From Azolla caroliniana (lineage: Eukaryota; Polypodiophyta), in contig JBHGNT010000001.1 in the NCBI GenBank assembly GCA_043228905.1, positions 15,934,001 to 15,998,000 on the forward strand: DNA of 64,000 nucleotides, read 5' to 3'. The translations under genes and the position numbers were made by a program. Below are positions 10,178-20,620 of this stretch, piece by piece. The notes beneath the pieces were generated by a model that was given only the letters and a program-made list of their open reading frames with translations, ran no database searches and was not told the origin of the DNA. Within the stretch, counting starts at the first letter, position 1, and each line of letters starts with the position of its first letter.

Positions 10178-11656
10178 ATCGACCGAATAACTTAGGTTGG
10201 GTCGCGTAATGGTGAGATAGATCAAGCTACCAATTAGTTGGTGATACTGAGTCGGTTCAGTCTCGGCCGTGCCAGAACTGACATCAATCTTGATATTGCG
10301 ATCAAGAGGGGTAGTCATAGGTTTGCACTTTGTCATTCCGAATTTGTAAAGTAAGTTGAGGACGTAGTGCCGTTGTGAGATCATTATCCCGACTGGTGTT
10401 CGAATTACTTCAATACCTAGGAAGTAATGAAGTTCGTGCAGGTCTTTCATTTCGAATCTGCCGGAAAGAAGTGATTTAACTTTGTTAATCTCGGCGAGAT
10501 CCTTTCCTACGATGACCAAATCATCCACGCACAAGATGATGATTATCGGGCTATCCGACTCGTTTCGGATATACAGGGAAGTGTCAGATTTTGACATCCA
10601 AAATCCGACTTGATGAAGATACTACGTGATCTTCGAATGCCAAGCACGCGGTGCTTGTTTGAGGCCGTAAAGTGGCTTCTTGAGTCGGCATATGGTGTGC
10701 GGAGGTTTACGCGATTCGAATCCGGGTGGTTGTATCATATATACTTCTTCTTCTAGCTCTCTTTGGAGGAAGGCATTTTTCACGTCCATCTGGTGGAAGT
10801 GCCAACCTTTCGCTGCGGCGAGTGCAATTACGGTGCGTACTGTGGTCATCTTTGCCACCGGAGCAAAGGTTTCTTCGTTGTCTATGTTGTGTGTCTGTGC
10901 ATAGCCTTTTGCAATGAGCTGTGCTTTGAAGCGATTTAGGGAACCATCGGCATTGTGCTTCACCTTGTAAATCCACCTCCAACCAATTGGTTTCTTGTTC
11001 GGGGGGTGAGGAACGAGATCCCATGTCTCATTTTTGCATAACGTTGCCATCTCCTCATTCATCGCGTTGACCCATCGCGGATCCTTTGCGGCTTCGGAAA
11101 GCGTTTCCGGTTCCCGTATTGACGCTACCTTCATCATGATTGTGTAATGATACGCCATGTACTTGTCGTAGCTATAACGGTTTATGGGGTTTTTCTCGTG
11201 CGTGGATCGGTGTGGCTTGTCATTTGCAGAATCTAGGGGTTTCTTCACACCATCCGTGTGGATGTCAAGGCCATCGAACTCACTGTCGAGATCGAAATGA
11301 TCTTCATACTCCTGCATTTTTGCCTTGCCTTTGTTTAGCAGTGGACTTGGTCAAGATGTGCTTTGATCACGTGGGGGCTCTTGTGGTCCGCTTAGCCATG
11401 TTGAAGTTGGACTTTCTTCATGCATATGCGTGAAACAATCTTCGGCTTCTATTCTTATTTCAGTGTCATCCGTGTCGAGCGAGGTTGGAGTCGTAGTGTT
11501 CTCTTGTGCGTACCAGGATGCGTATTCGTCAAAGTCTACGTCTCGACTTGTTCGAACCTTACGGGTAGATGGGTTGTAGCATTTCTACGCCTTTTGTTCG
11601 AGTGAGTATCCTATGAGGATACATTTCTTCGACTTTGGGTCAAGCTTTTGCCGCGT
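10178..11656 (-). pseudogene. copia G, 3' part: integrase end, reverse transcriptase, start of RNase H
   Basis: This is the downstream half of copia G; the upstream half is at 20621-23079. From 11656 downward it reads KLDPKSKKCILIGYSLEQK (integrase C-terminal conserved block), an acidic hinge, then reverse transcriptase: [59 protein letters not shown] and catalytic LCVDDLVIVG (Cys for the usual Tyr). A stop at 10622-10624 splits the palm domain. It ends near 10178 at TITRPNLSYSVD, so most of RNase H and the 3' LTR are missing. Removing gypsy E and one target copy makes the frame continuous with the upstream half. Confidence 0.9.
11653..11656. other. left target-site duplication of gypsy E
   Basis: GCGT precedes the TG of the first E LTR. 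ACGT follows the CA of the last E LTR (20621-20624). One G/A difference separates them. The copia G frame is restored by removing E plus one of these 4-bp copies. Confidence 0.65.
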
Positions 11657-12723
11657 TGTCGTGAAGATTTTCGGTGATAGTGTGGAAGTTGTAAGGAACA
11701 TTCGAAATCGAGTGTGGCTCTTCTCACGAGAAAAACAAAACAATAATAGTGAAGATAATATTTTGAATAATTTTAATATCTAGGTACAAAAAGATGGAGG
11801 TCTTCAAGAGTTTTCAAATGTGCTATACCACATAAAAAATGGATATCTAAATGACAAGTTATGTGGGAGTGAAGTATGAGAAAGATGAAGAGAAAAATAA
11901 AACTATAAGATATCCCACATAGACAGGACAAACAAGGACCCTACAATATATAAAGTAGAGCAAAAGCTATTATCTTTGTGTCTATGTGTGGAGCATAGAG
12001 AGTTCAAGGTGAATTGAACAAAGTTAATATGATGAATGAGCGTGGCCTAGCTATTGGTTTTGGCCAACCGAAACTGGACCGGCGACAGAGCCGATGAGCT
12101 GGCGAGATGGCGACCGAATAGATATATAAATAAATATATGTATACACATATATATATATACACAAGGAGTGCAAGTGTGGATTTGAACCTTGCACCTCCA
12201 AGTTAAGAGTTTATAAGCTTACCACTAAGCCAAGACATTTTCTTAAAATCATATTTTTATCATTATAACTTTACATGAGAGCTAAAATGAGTGACGTGGT
12301 TATCATGCACCACATATAATACATGAGTGCCAAATGGCAAACATGCATTTTATGCATGTCTTGTACCCTCAAATGCATGAGGGCATCTATAAAAGAGGGG
12401 AGGAAAAAGATGAAAAGGGAAGGTAAGATTTTTATCAAGAACTTTGTGCTTTGATACCAAAATTAAAATTAAGAAGAAAATTCATTATCCAATTGATGTA
12501 TTAATCTTTCTCTCAATCTAAAGTCAAGCGTTTATCTTATCTCAATCTCTCTCTCTATTTCAATCTCTCTCAATCTTAAGTCAAGCGTTTCATCTCAATT
12601 TCTCTCTCTCAATGTATCTTAAATACTTTCTCGCTAAAGCTTGTGTAAATGTCAAATCCTTCCGGTCCAGAACCCCGACGGTTCCACCTCACGATCCGCT
12701 CGTAGTGACGGATCTTCACGACA
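11657..12723 (+). repeat. 5' LTR of gypsy E
   Basis: A 1067-bp LTR beginning TGTCGTGAAG and ending CTTCACGACA, so its ends form an inverted repeat. It contains a TATA element (CTATAAAAGAGG near 12388), CT-rich stretches near the 3' end, and the antisense tRNA-like module at 12179-12232. It differs from the two 3' copies at many sites (for example GAGATGGCG versus a longer GCGACATCCGGCGAGACG). Confidence 0.9.
12179..12232 (-). promoter_or_regulatory. antisense tRNA-like Pol III A/B-box pair in the E LTR
   Basis: On the minus strand TGGCTTAGTGG (12222-12232) fits the A-box consensus TRGYNNARNNG exactly, and GGTTCAAATCC (12179-12189) fits the B-box consensus. The two starts are 43 bases apart, close to the spacing in tRNA genes. 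Copies sit at the same place in the other E LTRs (19160-19213, 20113-20166). The sequence between does not fold as a complete tRNA, so it resembles a SINE head more than a tRNA gene. Transcription is not shown. Confidence 0.55.
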
Positions 12724-12731
12724 TAATAAAG

Positions 12732-12749
12732 TGGTGAACCCAACGTGAA
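12732..12749 (+). other. primer binding site of gypsy E (tRNA-Trp type)
   Basis: TGGTGAACCCAACGTGAA lies eight bases after the LTR. It matches the complement of the plant tRNA-Trp(CCA) 3' end, as I remember it, with one mismatch. The D site matches perfectly. Confidence 0.6.
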
Positions 12750-12795
12750 AGAGGCGGCCGGAAGGATCAAGTCAAGGATCAACCGATACTTGGAG

Positions 12796-14196
12796 ATGAC
12801 ATCCTCAAGCAATCAAGCAGGAGACTTCGAAAGGATGATGTTGATCGTCGAACAAATGATGAGATCTCGAGACAACGATGCGAGCATGGAGAAGGCCGTT
12901 GACCGTGTCATAGAGCTTGAGGGCCAATTTGATGGGAGGAATGTTACGAAGTTCCTTAATGCATACAAAAGGGAGATGAATCAAAGAGACATGTCTGAAG
13001 CACGACAAATCACGAGTTTCAAAAGGGTGGTCGCCAACAACATCCAAAGACGCGTCATCGAGCTTCAAGAAGGTAAGACAACATGGTCTGAGTTTGAGAA
13101 AGCGATATTAGCAGAGTTCGTAACTGAAGACTCAACGAGGATGACTCGACATGCCCTGATGAAGTGGATAGAGAAGAAGAATAAGAAGATGAGCACCTCG
13201 AGGGTGTATGACGAATTCGACCAAATTTTTAGTCGTCTCCCCAACATGGAAGAAGTGTTACTTGAGGAGGACAAGACTTTGTACTTCTTGAAAGTTTTGG
13301 ACATGAAGGATGGACGAGAGTTGGGGACTCTCCTTGAAGATGATACCCAAGCGAATGGGCTTATGGCAGACTGGATTGCGGTGAAGCGGGCGTGCAATAG
13401 GCTCGACAAGCATCGCCAATGGGTTGATGACACCGACTTGGCGGGATCAACTGTCACGGAGAAAACGAGAGAACCGAAAGCAGTTGAGTTGCCCAAACAA
13501 AGTAACCCCGAAGAAAAGAAGATTGATGACAACATCATCGAAGAACTGGCGAAGAAGTTCGAGATGGTTACGCTAGCCAACATGAATCGTCGGGGGCCCA
13601 AAGGAAAAGAACCCTTTAGATGCGTGTGGTGCAATGGCATGGACCACATGAGAAGAGATTGTTCGAGCCTTCGAGACGCCATTCGACAAAATATCGTGTA
13701 CATAGATGACAACATGATCTGCTCGAGCGAGACTAGAAGACCCCTACGGGTGAATTTCGGAAGAGGAGGAATGAAGAAAGCTATGGAGGATGCCGATGTG
13801 AATCATGTGGATGTGATGCACTATGCTGCGTCGGCCGGAATAAGAGTTTGGAAAGACAAGACTGAAGCTGCTAGAGCGGGAGCAAAGTTTTGGACTTCCG
13901 TTCTCGAATATGAGAAGAAGGGAAAAGTCACTTTGAACGAAGTAGAGCTTGCGGATCGAAGTGTACAAAGTATAACCGGATGGTCGGATCTGGTGGATGA
14001 CAACACCATACTCGTGGAGGTGATGTGCGACAACCACGAGGTGTTTGTCGAAGAAAAGAGAAAAAGAATAGAAGAGCAAGGCCCATCAAAAAGGCATGAA
14101 ACAAGGAATGTGAAAAAGAAGAAAGATGCGGAGACAAGTCGAGCTTTACAAATGGAGGAACGAGAATCAAGCCGAAAAGGAGAGCTGAGCATATGA
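12796..14196 (+). CDS. Gag of gypsy E
   Basis: Gag forms the particle and binds RNA. The likely start is ATG at 12796, by alignment with D Gag. Shared blocks include GQFDGRNVTKFLNAYKREM, ITSFKRVV and the capsid-type region up to about residue 220. A CCHC zinc knuckle, CVWCNGMDHMRRDC, follows near residue 277. The C-terminal part is basic (KKKKDAETSR). The open frame is about 466 codons and ends in TGA. The same frame continues after a second TGA at 14212-14214 into protease, where D has one uninterrupted Gag-protease ORF, so both TGAs are probably secondary. Confidence 0.8.
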   Translation: MTSSSNQAGDFERMMLIVEQMMRSRDNDASMEKAVDRVIELEGQFDGRNVTKFLNAYKREMNQRDMSEARQITSFKRVVANNIQRRVIELQEGKTTWSEFEKAILAEFVTEDSTRMTRHALMKWIEKKNKKMSTSRVYDEFDQIFSRLPNMEEVLLEEDKTLYFLKVLDMKDGRELGTLLEDDTQANGLMADWIAVKRACNRLDKHRQWVDDTDLAGSTVTEKTREPKAVELPKQSNPEEKKIDDNIIEELAKKFEMVTLANMNRRGPKGKEPFRCVWCNGMDHMRRDCSSLRDAIRQNIVYIDDNMICSSETRRPLRVNFGRGGMKKAMEDADVNHVDVMHYAASAGIRVWKDKTEAARAGAKFWTSVLEYEKKGKVTLNEVELADRSVQSITGWSDLVDDNTILVEVMCDNHEVFVEEKRKRIEEQGPSKRHETRNVKKKKDAETSRALQMEERESSRKGELSI

Positions 14197-14214
14197 GTCG
14201 AAGAAACCGTATGA

Positions 14215-15048
14215 CCCATGAAGGTTGGTGTCGAAGACCCCGTTCGGAGGACAAGGGCTATGCCTACCTATAAGCTAAGGTCGGACATAGAGCAAATGAT
14301 GGACCTAAAGAAGATTCTCGAAGAACGTGTTCTTGATAGCCACGTGACTTTGTCCTTGAGGGAATTTCTTGGCATTATGAAGGAGTTCCATGACACAATC
14401 GTGGACCTTGTAAAGAGAAAAAGACAACAATCGGACCAGCAAGAAGAGAAGCCGCAAAAAGCAAAAATGAATGCCATAACGATGGCGAGAGACGAAGTCG
14501 ATGAAGATATGGTGGATAGCCACTATACTCGACCTCATTGGGCACGAGCGACAACGGAGACGCCGGTGAAGATCGGGGAGAAGAAAGAGACCGTGGTAGC
14601 CTTGATCGACCATGGCTCGGAGATCAACCTCATGTCAACCGATTTCTACAGAAAAGGAAGATGGCCAATCAATACAAATCACGGATGGAAGATTCGCGCG
14701 GCAACAAAGACTACAGAGGACTTGTACGGAGCTTGTCCCAATGTTAAAGTCACGATCGGGGATGTGGAGATGGATCAACACTTCTTCGTGCAAGAATCGG
14801 CGTCGCATCCTATCATCCTAGGACAACCGTATATCACATCATCTCGGATGGAGACCAAAGTGTTCGATAATGGAGCAGCCTTCGCACGAATAAAGAGTCT
14901 TGACAACCAAAGATCGGTCCAATTCCTAACGGTGCGAGCTAATCATGAAAGAAATCGAGATAGTCTTGGAGAGACATGCTTGAGAGACATGGGAAGGCTT
15001 TCGCATTTTTCCCACGAGAAATCGGATGTGCTGATCCAAGGACGATAG
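14215..15048 (+). pseudogene. protease of gypsy E, fused by deletion to out-of-frame reverse transcriptase
   Basis: This is the continuation of the Gag frame. A helical segment (MMDLKKILEERVLDSHVTL) leads to the protease core, with active site VALIDHGSEINLMS and second signature HPIILGQPYITSSRM. DHG replaces the usual DTG/DSG; D shows the same residues, so this is a lineage trait. After ANHERNRDSLGE the sequence jumps directly to the region before reverse transcriptase, in another frame. About 600 bp present in D (57680-58290) are missing. Confidence 0.8.
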
Positions 15049-15830
15049 AACCAATGGTGATCTTCATGGTGCCGCATGTGCCTTGGAATTTGAAACTGAT
15101 ACTGGTTCCAAGAGCACACCTACCGCAGTTGATCGAGCTCTTAAAGGAGAAGGTGAATATGGGAATTCTGGAACCGTCGAATGCTCCTTATTCCAATAGG
15201 TAGTTCACAGTGCCGAAGAAGAATGGATCATTACGATTCATCCAAGATCTTCAACCCGTCAACAAGATGACAATTAGAAATGCCAAAATCGGCCTGAGCG
15301 TGGACGAATTTGCCGAGGCGTTTGCGGGCCGGTCCATCTACTCCATTGGCGATCTCTACTCTGGATATGACCAATTCCAATTGGCGATCGACAGATGTGA
15401 CATTACAACCATGAGGACTCCGATCGGGCTTGTGCGGATGTGTACCTTACCTCAAGGCGCAACGAACTCGGTGGCTCATATGGTGAATGCCATGAACAAA
15501 GTCTTGAAGGATTGTACCCCGGACATCACAATGCCATCGTTGGATGATATTCCGATAAAAGGATGTTCAGATGAGGAGAAAGATGAATCGAAAGATAAGG
15601 AAGGCTGTAGAAAGTTTGTCACGGATCATATGAAAGATTGTGAGAAGGTGCTTCAAAGGCTCGAAGATGCGAATTTGACATTTTTGGGAGAAAAATCCGC
15701 ATTTGGGCAACCAGGGATCTTGGTGGTAGGTCACTTGTGTGGAGCATATGGCCGGAAGCCTTGGCCATCCAAAGTGAACACAATCCAAGACATGAAAGAA
15801 GAATGCGAAAACCAAACGGAGGTTCAAAGG
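14976..15830 (+). pseudogene. reverse transcriptase of gypsy E, broken
   Basis: It aligns with D pol over MLERHGKAFAF, PNLKPIPVPRA-like and YSNR*FTVPKKNGSLRFIQDL (a TAG at about 15201 replaces a TGG). It continues through SIGDLYSGYDQFQLAI, TMRTPIGLVRMCTLPQGATN and the catalytic region MPSLDDIPIKG, where D has PFLDD: the Phe of the motif is changed to Ser. The block ends at 15830, where a solo copia LTR is inserted, and the frame resumes after 16554. Confidence 0.85.
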
Positions 15831-16227
15831 TGTTAGGAAACAGGTCCCTCCGGATGGGAAGTGAGAAGAACAGTACTGATGAGCAAACTCAGCCGAGGCC
15901 GATAGGCCGAGGCCGAAACCGGATGAGGAGTACCCGGCAACGGAAGACCCGGTGAGAGCCGGATGACGAGTACCCGACAACGGAAGATCCGGTGAGAACC
16001 GGATGACGTGTGCCTGGCAAGCGCCGGATGATGCAGGCCCAGTGAGGAGTGCTCAACGGATGAAGGGACATATTCGTAAATATGTTTTCTGAGAGTCCAT
16101 CGTGGCTATATTTGTAAATAGCCGAAAAGTCATATTAGTATAAATATGACTTAGGGCAAACTTAGTGAGTGTTGTTTTTGTTTTTTTTAGTCATTCTTTT
16201 TGGGCGCAAGATTAGAGCGCAACAGTG

Positions 16228-16275
<48 letters not shown>

Positions 16276-16554
16276 ACGAAGAGTTCGTATCTCTGTTGTA
16301 ACCGCCGCCTGTGGCGAAGACAGTGAAAAAGAGGTTGTTGCCTTTGTGTTCATCTATTGTATATTGTTACATAGTGATAGTTAGCAATCAGTGGACTGCC
16401 GTGGTTTTTCCCGTGTTTGGGTTTTCCACGTAAACATCCTGTGTACTCTTCTCTCCATTGTGTCATGCATTCATTCCCATTTTTTGTGTTTGATTCTAAG
16501 CTTTGGTTGTGGCCGAGCGTTGTTCATCGGGAGCGTGTAGTTCTTGACAAAAGG
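15826..16554 (+). mobile_element. solo copia LTR inside gypsy E, with 5-bp target duplication
   Basis: The LTR (15831-16549, 719 bp) runs from TGTTAGGAAACAGG to TTCTTGACA and is flanked by AAAGG on both sides (15826-15830, 16550-16554). Its body resembles the LTRs of copia C and H: GGTCCCTCCGGATGGGA near the start, a TATTTGTAAATAGCC block, AACCGCCGCCTGTGGCGA, and GTGGCCGAGC near the end. A (GA)n run lies near 16231-16270. Removing it with one AAAGG restores the reverse transcriptase frame. It is the footprint of LTR-LTR recombination that removed a complete copia element. Confidence 0.9.
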
Positions 16555-17190
16555 TTCCTTGGAGCATACGCATTTTATCATATCTAGATTCCTCACTACG
16601 CTCATGTCGCCGAACCGTTATATGGACTACTAAAGAAAATAATGAAGTTCGAATGGTGAAGCGAGCATACAAACGCGATGCGAAGATTGAAGAAACTACT
16701 TCTTGAAGCTCCAGCACTAAGAAAGGCCGACTATACCGAAGGAAAGCTAATTTATGTGACTGTAGATACAACCCCAACCGGAATCGGGTGGGTCATCAAC
16801 CAAGAAGGAGATTTAAATAATGCGCGGTATGCCATCCGGTTCAGAGCAAAAGTTCTCAGCAAATGGCAACAAAGATACGCCCAAGTCACACGGGAACTTT
16901 GGGGTATTGTGTCGGCAGTGAAGACGGACAAAGATTACATGATCGGGTCGGAAGTAATAATAGAGACAGATTGTCTCCCAATCCTTGGAATGATATCGGG
17001 ATGTGCGACCCCAGATTTAGCTATGCTAAGGTGGATTGCCTATATCAAGTCTTTAAGCCCAGAGATCCGTCACATTGCAGGTAAGAAGAATGCCATGGCT
17101 GATATGCTGTCAAGGGCAAGATTTGAAAGTGAAAGTGACATGGTTTCGGAAGATGAAGACGTCACCCTCGACTTCTTCAAGATGGCTTGA
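16555..17190 (+). pseudogene. end of reverse transcriptase and RNase H of gypsy E
   Basis: After the solo LTR the frame resumes with RFLGAYAFYHI and a TAG near 16584, then MRRLKKLLLEAP. The RNase H domain (YVTVDTTPTGIGWVIN, RELWGIVSAVKTD, IETDCLPILGM, AMADMLSRARF) is close to D. The frame ends at a TGA at 17188-17190 where D continues into the integrase linker. Confidence 0.8.
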
Positions 17191-17193
17191 TTA

Positions 17194-18558
17194 TTGGCGG
17201 AAGACAAGGACACGATAACCTTCCACGCCTTCAATGAGGACGTGTACGAAGGGGAGTGGTTACTAATCGGCAGATTCCGAAGATCAATGATGACGGATGC
17301 TTCGTTGACGAAGGAGGAGGCCCTACGAATCCGAAAGAAAGCTTACCAATACTTCTTGAAGGGAGGATTCCTTTGGCGACACCCAAAAAGGACAGGAATA
17401 CCACGTCGAGTGGTGGTGAAGAAACAAGAGCAAGTGAAGCTGATGACCGAATTCCACGAGAGTGCTTGGGCAGGTCATAGAGGAACATGGGCAACCTTCG
17501 AAAAGTTGAAGGAAAAGTAGTGGTGGCCGAGCATGTACAAAGATGTACTCTATTTCCTGTCCACATGCGAAATTTGCCAAGTACATTTGAATATACGTCA
17601 TCGTGATGAGTTATGACCAACATACCTCACCATACACTTCAAATGGATGGTGGATCTGGTCTCGATGCCAATGGGAGTGGGACAAATGAAGTACTTAGTG
17701 CTGGCAAGAGAAGACTTGACAAATCAAGTAGAAGGACGGGCCTTGACAAATAAGACGACATCAACTGTTTGCAAATTTCTACTTGAAGAGGTTGTTTGCC
17801 GATACGGATGTGTGGGGAAGATAGTCGCCGACCAAGGGGAGTTGGATGCACACGAAACAACGAACCTTTTCGAACGACTAGGCGTGAAGCTCTCCCTCAC
17901 GACTACCTACAATCCGGAAGCGAATGGGAAGATCGAGCAAGGCCATGTACCTATTGTCAAAGCCATTGTACGAGCATGTAACGGACGAGTCGGGAATTGG
18001 CCACGACTATTTCCCTATGCCTTGTGGGCCAACAAAACGACACACAACTCAATGACAGGGTATATGCCAACAGAGCTTATGTATGGACAAAAGCCGGTGA
18101 TGCCCATTGAAAGGACGATCAGGACGATCACCTCATGGGTAGCGATACCATGGGAGAACGAGATGAGCCGGGAAGAGTTATTAGCGACACAGATAAGGCA
18201 ACTTGAAAGGAGACCTGAAGATCTAGAAAAAGCGCGAAAGATAATGGAGGCAGCCTGAGTAAAGAACAAAATTCGGTTCGACAAGACGCATCGACTACAT
18301 CCCAAGAAGATCAAAGAAGGGGATTGGGTATTGGTCTACGACAATAGCCTTGACAATCAACACAGTACACCAAGGAAGTGCGCAAGAAGATGGTCTGGAC
18401 CATATGTGGAGCTAGATGGATCAAGGTTGGCCATACCCATTGCAGGAAAAAGAGTAAAGATTTTCAAGAAAAGACAAGATGAGAATCCTAACCTCGATCA
18501 CCTCGACGATGAAGATAGTAGGACAGAAGTAAATGAGGACGTGGAGGATTCATACTGA
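17194..18558 (+). pseudogene. integrase of gypsy E, three stops
   Basis: The zinc-binding HHCC region is EFHESAWAGHRGT followed by STCEICQ, with a TAG between them (17518-17520). Another TGA falls near 17615. The core reads MVDLVSMPMG (first Asp), VADQGELDAHE (second Asp) and NPEANGKIEQGH (Glu). A TGA at 18256-18258 precedes the C-terminal part, GDWVLVYDNS and the GPY/F-type RRWSGPYVELDG. An acidic tail ends at 18558. There is no chromodomain. Confidence 0.85.
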
Positions 18559-19579
18559 TCACTACTACCGAAATCTCACTTTCTCTCTTCTTGGCACATA
18601 CCGGAGGACATGCGGTTTGGTTGGGGTGGATGTCGTGAAGATTTTCGGCGATAGTGTGGAAGTTGTAAGGGACATTCGAAATCGAGTGTGGCTCTTCTCA
18701 TAAGAAAAACAAAACAATAATAGTGAAGATAATATTTTGAATAAGTTTAATATCTAGGTACAAAAAGATGGAGGTCTTCAAGAGCTTTCAAATGTGCTTT
18801 ACCACATAAAAAACGGATATCTAAGTGACAAGTTATGTGGGAGTGAAGTATGAGAAGGAAGAAGAGAAAAATAAAACTGTGAGATATCCCACATAGACAG
18901 GACAAACAAGGACCCTACAATATATAAAGTAGAGCAAAAGCTATCATCTTTGTGTCTATGTATGGAGCATAGAGAGTTCAAGGTGAATTGAACAAAGTTA
19001 ATATGATGAATGAGCGTGGCCTACTAGTGGATTTGGCCAACCGAAACCAGACCGGCGATAGAGCCGGTGAGCCGGCGACATCCGGCGAGACGACGACCGG
19101 ATAGATATATAAATAAATATATGTATACACATATATATATACACAAGGAGTGCAAGTGTGGATTTGAACCCTAGACCTCCAAGTTAAGAGTTTATAAGCT
19201 TACCACTAAGCCAAGACATTTTCTTAAAATCATATTTTTATCATTATAACTTTACATGAGAGCTAAAATGAGTGACATGATTATCATGCACCACATATAA
19301 TACATGAGTGCCAAATGGCAAACATGCATTTTATGCATGTCTTGTACCCTCAAATGCATGAGGGCATCTATAAAAGAGGGGAGGAAAAAGATGAAAAGGG
19401 AAGGTAAGATTTTTATCAAGAGCTTTGTGCTTTGATACCAAAATTAAAATTAAGAAGAAAATTCATTATCCAATTGATGTATTAATCTTTCTCTCAATCT
19501 AAAGTCAAACATTTATCTTATCTCAATCTCTCTCTCTTCTTGGCACATACCGGAGGACGTGCGGTTTGGTTGGGGTGGA
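18559..19579 (+). repeat. truncated second LTR of gypsy E and a repeated piece of internal end
   Basis: The internal 3' end (18559-18630, with TTGGCACATACCGGAGGAC and GGTTTGGTTGGGGTGGA) is followed by LTR sequence 18631 to about 19538. That LTR stops in its CT-rich part and jumps to a second copy of the internal end (about 19539-19579), which abuts the full LTR. The junction lies within a shared TCTCTCTCTT run. This truncated LTR and the full one differ at only about seven places by eye, and both differ more from the 5' LTR. Confidence 0.85.
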
Positions 19580-20620
19580 TGTCGTGAAGATTTTCGGCGA
19601 TAGTGTGGAAGTTGTAAGGAACATTCGAAATCGAGTGTGGCTCTTCTCATAAGAAAAACAAAACAATAATAGTGAAGATAATATTTTGAATAAGTTTAAT
19701 ATCTAGGTACAAAAAGATGGAGGTCTTCAAGAGCTTTCAAATGTGCTTTACCACATAAAAAACGGATATCTAAGTGACAAGTTATGTGGGAGTGAAGTAT
19801 GAGAAGGAAGAAGAGAAAAATAAAACTGTGAGATATCCCACATAGACAGGACAAACAAGGACCCTACAATATATAAAGTAGAGCAAAAGCTATCATCTTT
19901 GTGTCTATGTGTGGAGCATAGAGAGTTCAAGGTGAATTGAACAAAGTTAATATGATGAATGAGCGTGGCCTACTAGTGGATTTGGCCAACCGAAACCAGA
20001 CCGTCGATAGAGCCGGTGAGCCGGCGACATCCGGCGAGACGACGACCGGATAGATATATAAATAAATATATGTATACATATATATATATATATACACAAG
20101 GAGTGCAAGTGTGGATTTGAACCTTAGACCTCCAAGTTAAGAGTTTATAAGCTTACCACTAAGCCAAGACATTTTCTTAAAATCATATTTTTATCATTAT
20201 AACTTTACATGAGAGCTAAAATGAGTGACATGGTTATCATGCACCACATATAATACATGAGTGCCAAATGGCAAACATGCATTTTATGCATGTCTTGTAC
20301 CCTCAAATGCATGAGGGCATCTATAAAAGAGGGGAGGAAAAAGATGAAAAGGGAAGGTAAGATTTTTATCAAGAGCTTTGTGCTTTGATACCAAAATTAA
20401 AATTAAGAAGAAAATTCATTATCCAATTGATGTATTAATCTTTCTCTCAATCTAAAGTCAAGCATTTATCTTATCTCAATCTCTCTCTCCATTTCAAACC
20501 CTCTCTCAATCTATCTTAAATACTTTCTCACTAAAGCTTGTGTAAACGTCGAATCCTTCCGGTCCAGAACCCCGGCGGTTCCGCCTCATGATTCGCGGGT
20601 AGTGACGGATCTTCATGACA
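19580..20620 (+). repeat. full 3' LTR of gypsy E
   Basis: A 1041-bp LTR, TGTCGTGAAG to CTTCATGACA. It includes an expanded (TA)n around 20073-20094 and the antisense tRNA-like module at 20113-20166. It is followed by ACGT and copia G integrase sequence. Confidence 0.9.

Larger units (their letters stand above)
11657..20620 (+). mobile_element. Ty3/gypsy element E, decayed, with duplicated 3' LTR
   Basis: E has a 5' LTR (11657-12723), a primer site, gag, protease, reverse transcriptase, RNase H, integrase, then a partial LTR, a short copy of the internal end and a full LTR (19580-20620). It is inserted in copia G. It belongs to the same lineage as D: the proteins align throughout, the primer site is the same, and both carry DHGSEINLMS as protease active site. 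It has in-frame stops, a deletion of roughly 600 bp between protease and reverse transcriptase relative to D, and a solo copia LTR inside it. It is not autonomous. Confidence 0.9.

Noticed and set aside
12179-12232. A genuine tRNA gene
   Set aside because: The A and B boxes fit, but acceptor and anticodon stems do not form convincingly, and the copies move with the LTRs. It is reported as tRNA-like only.
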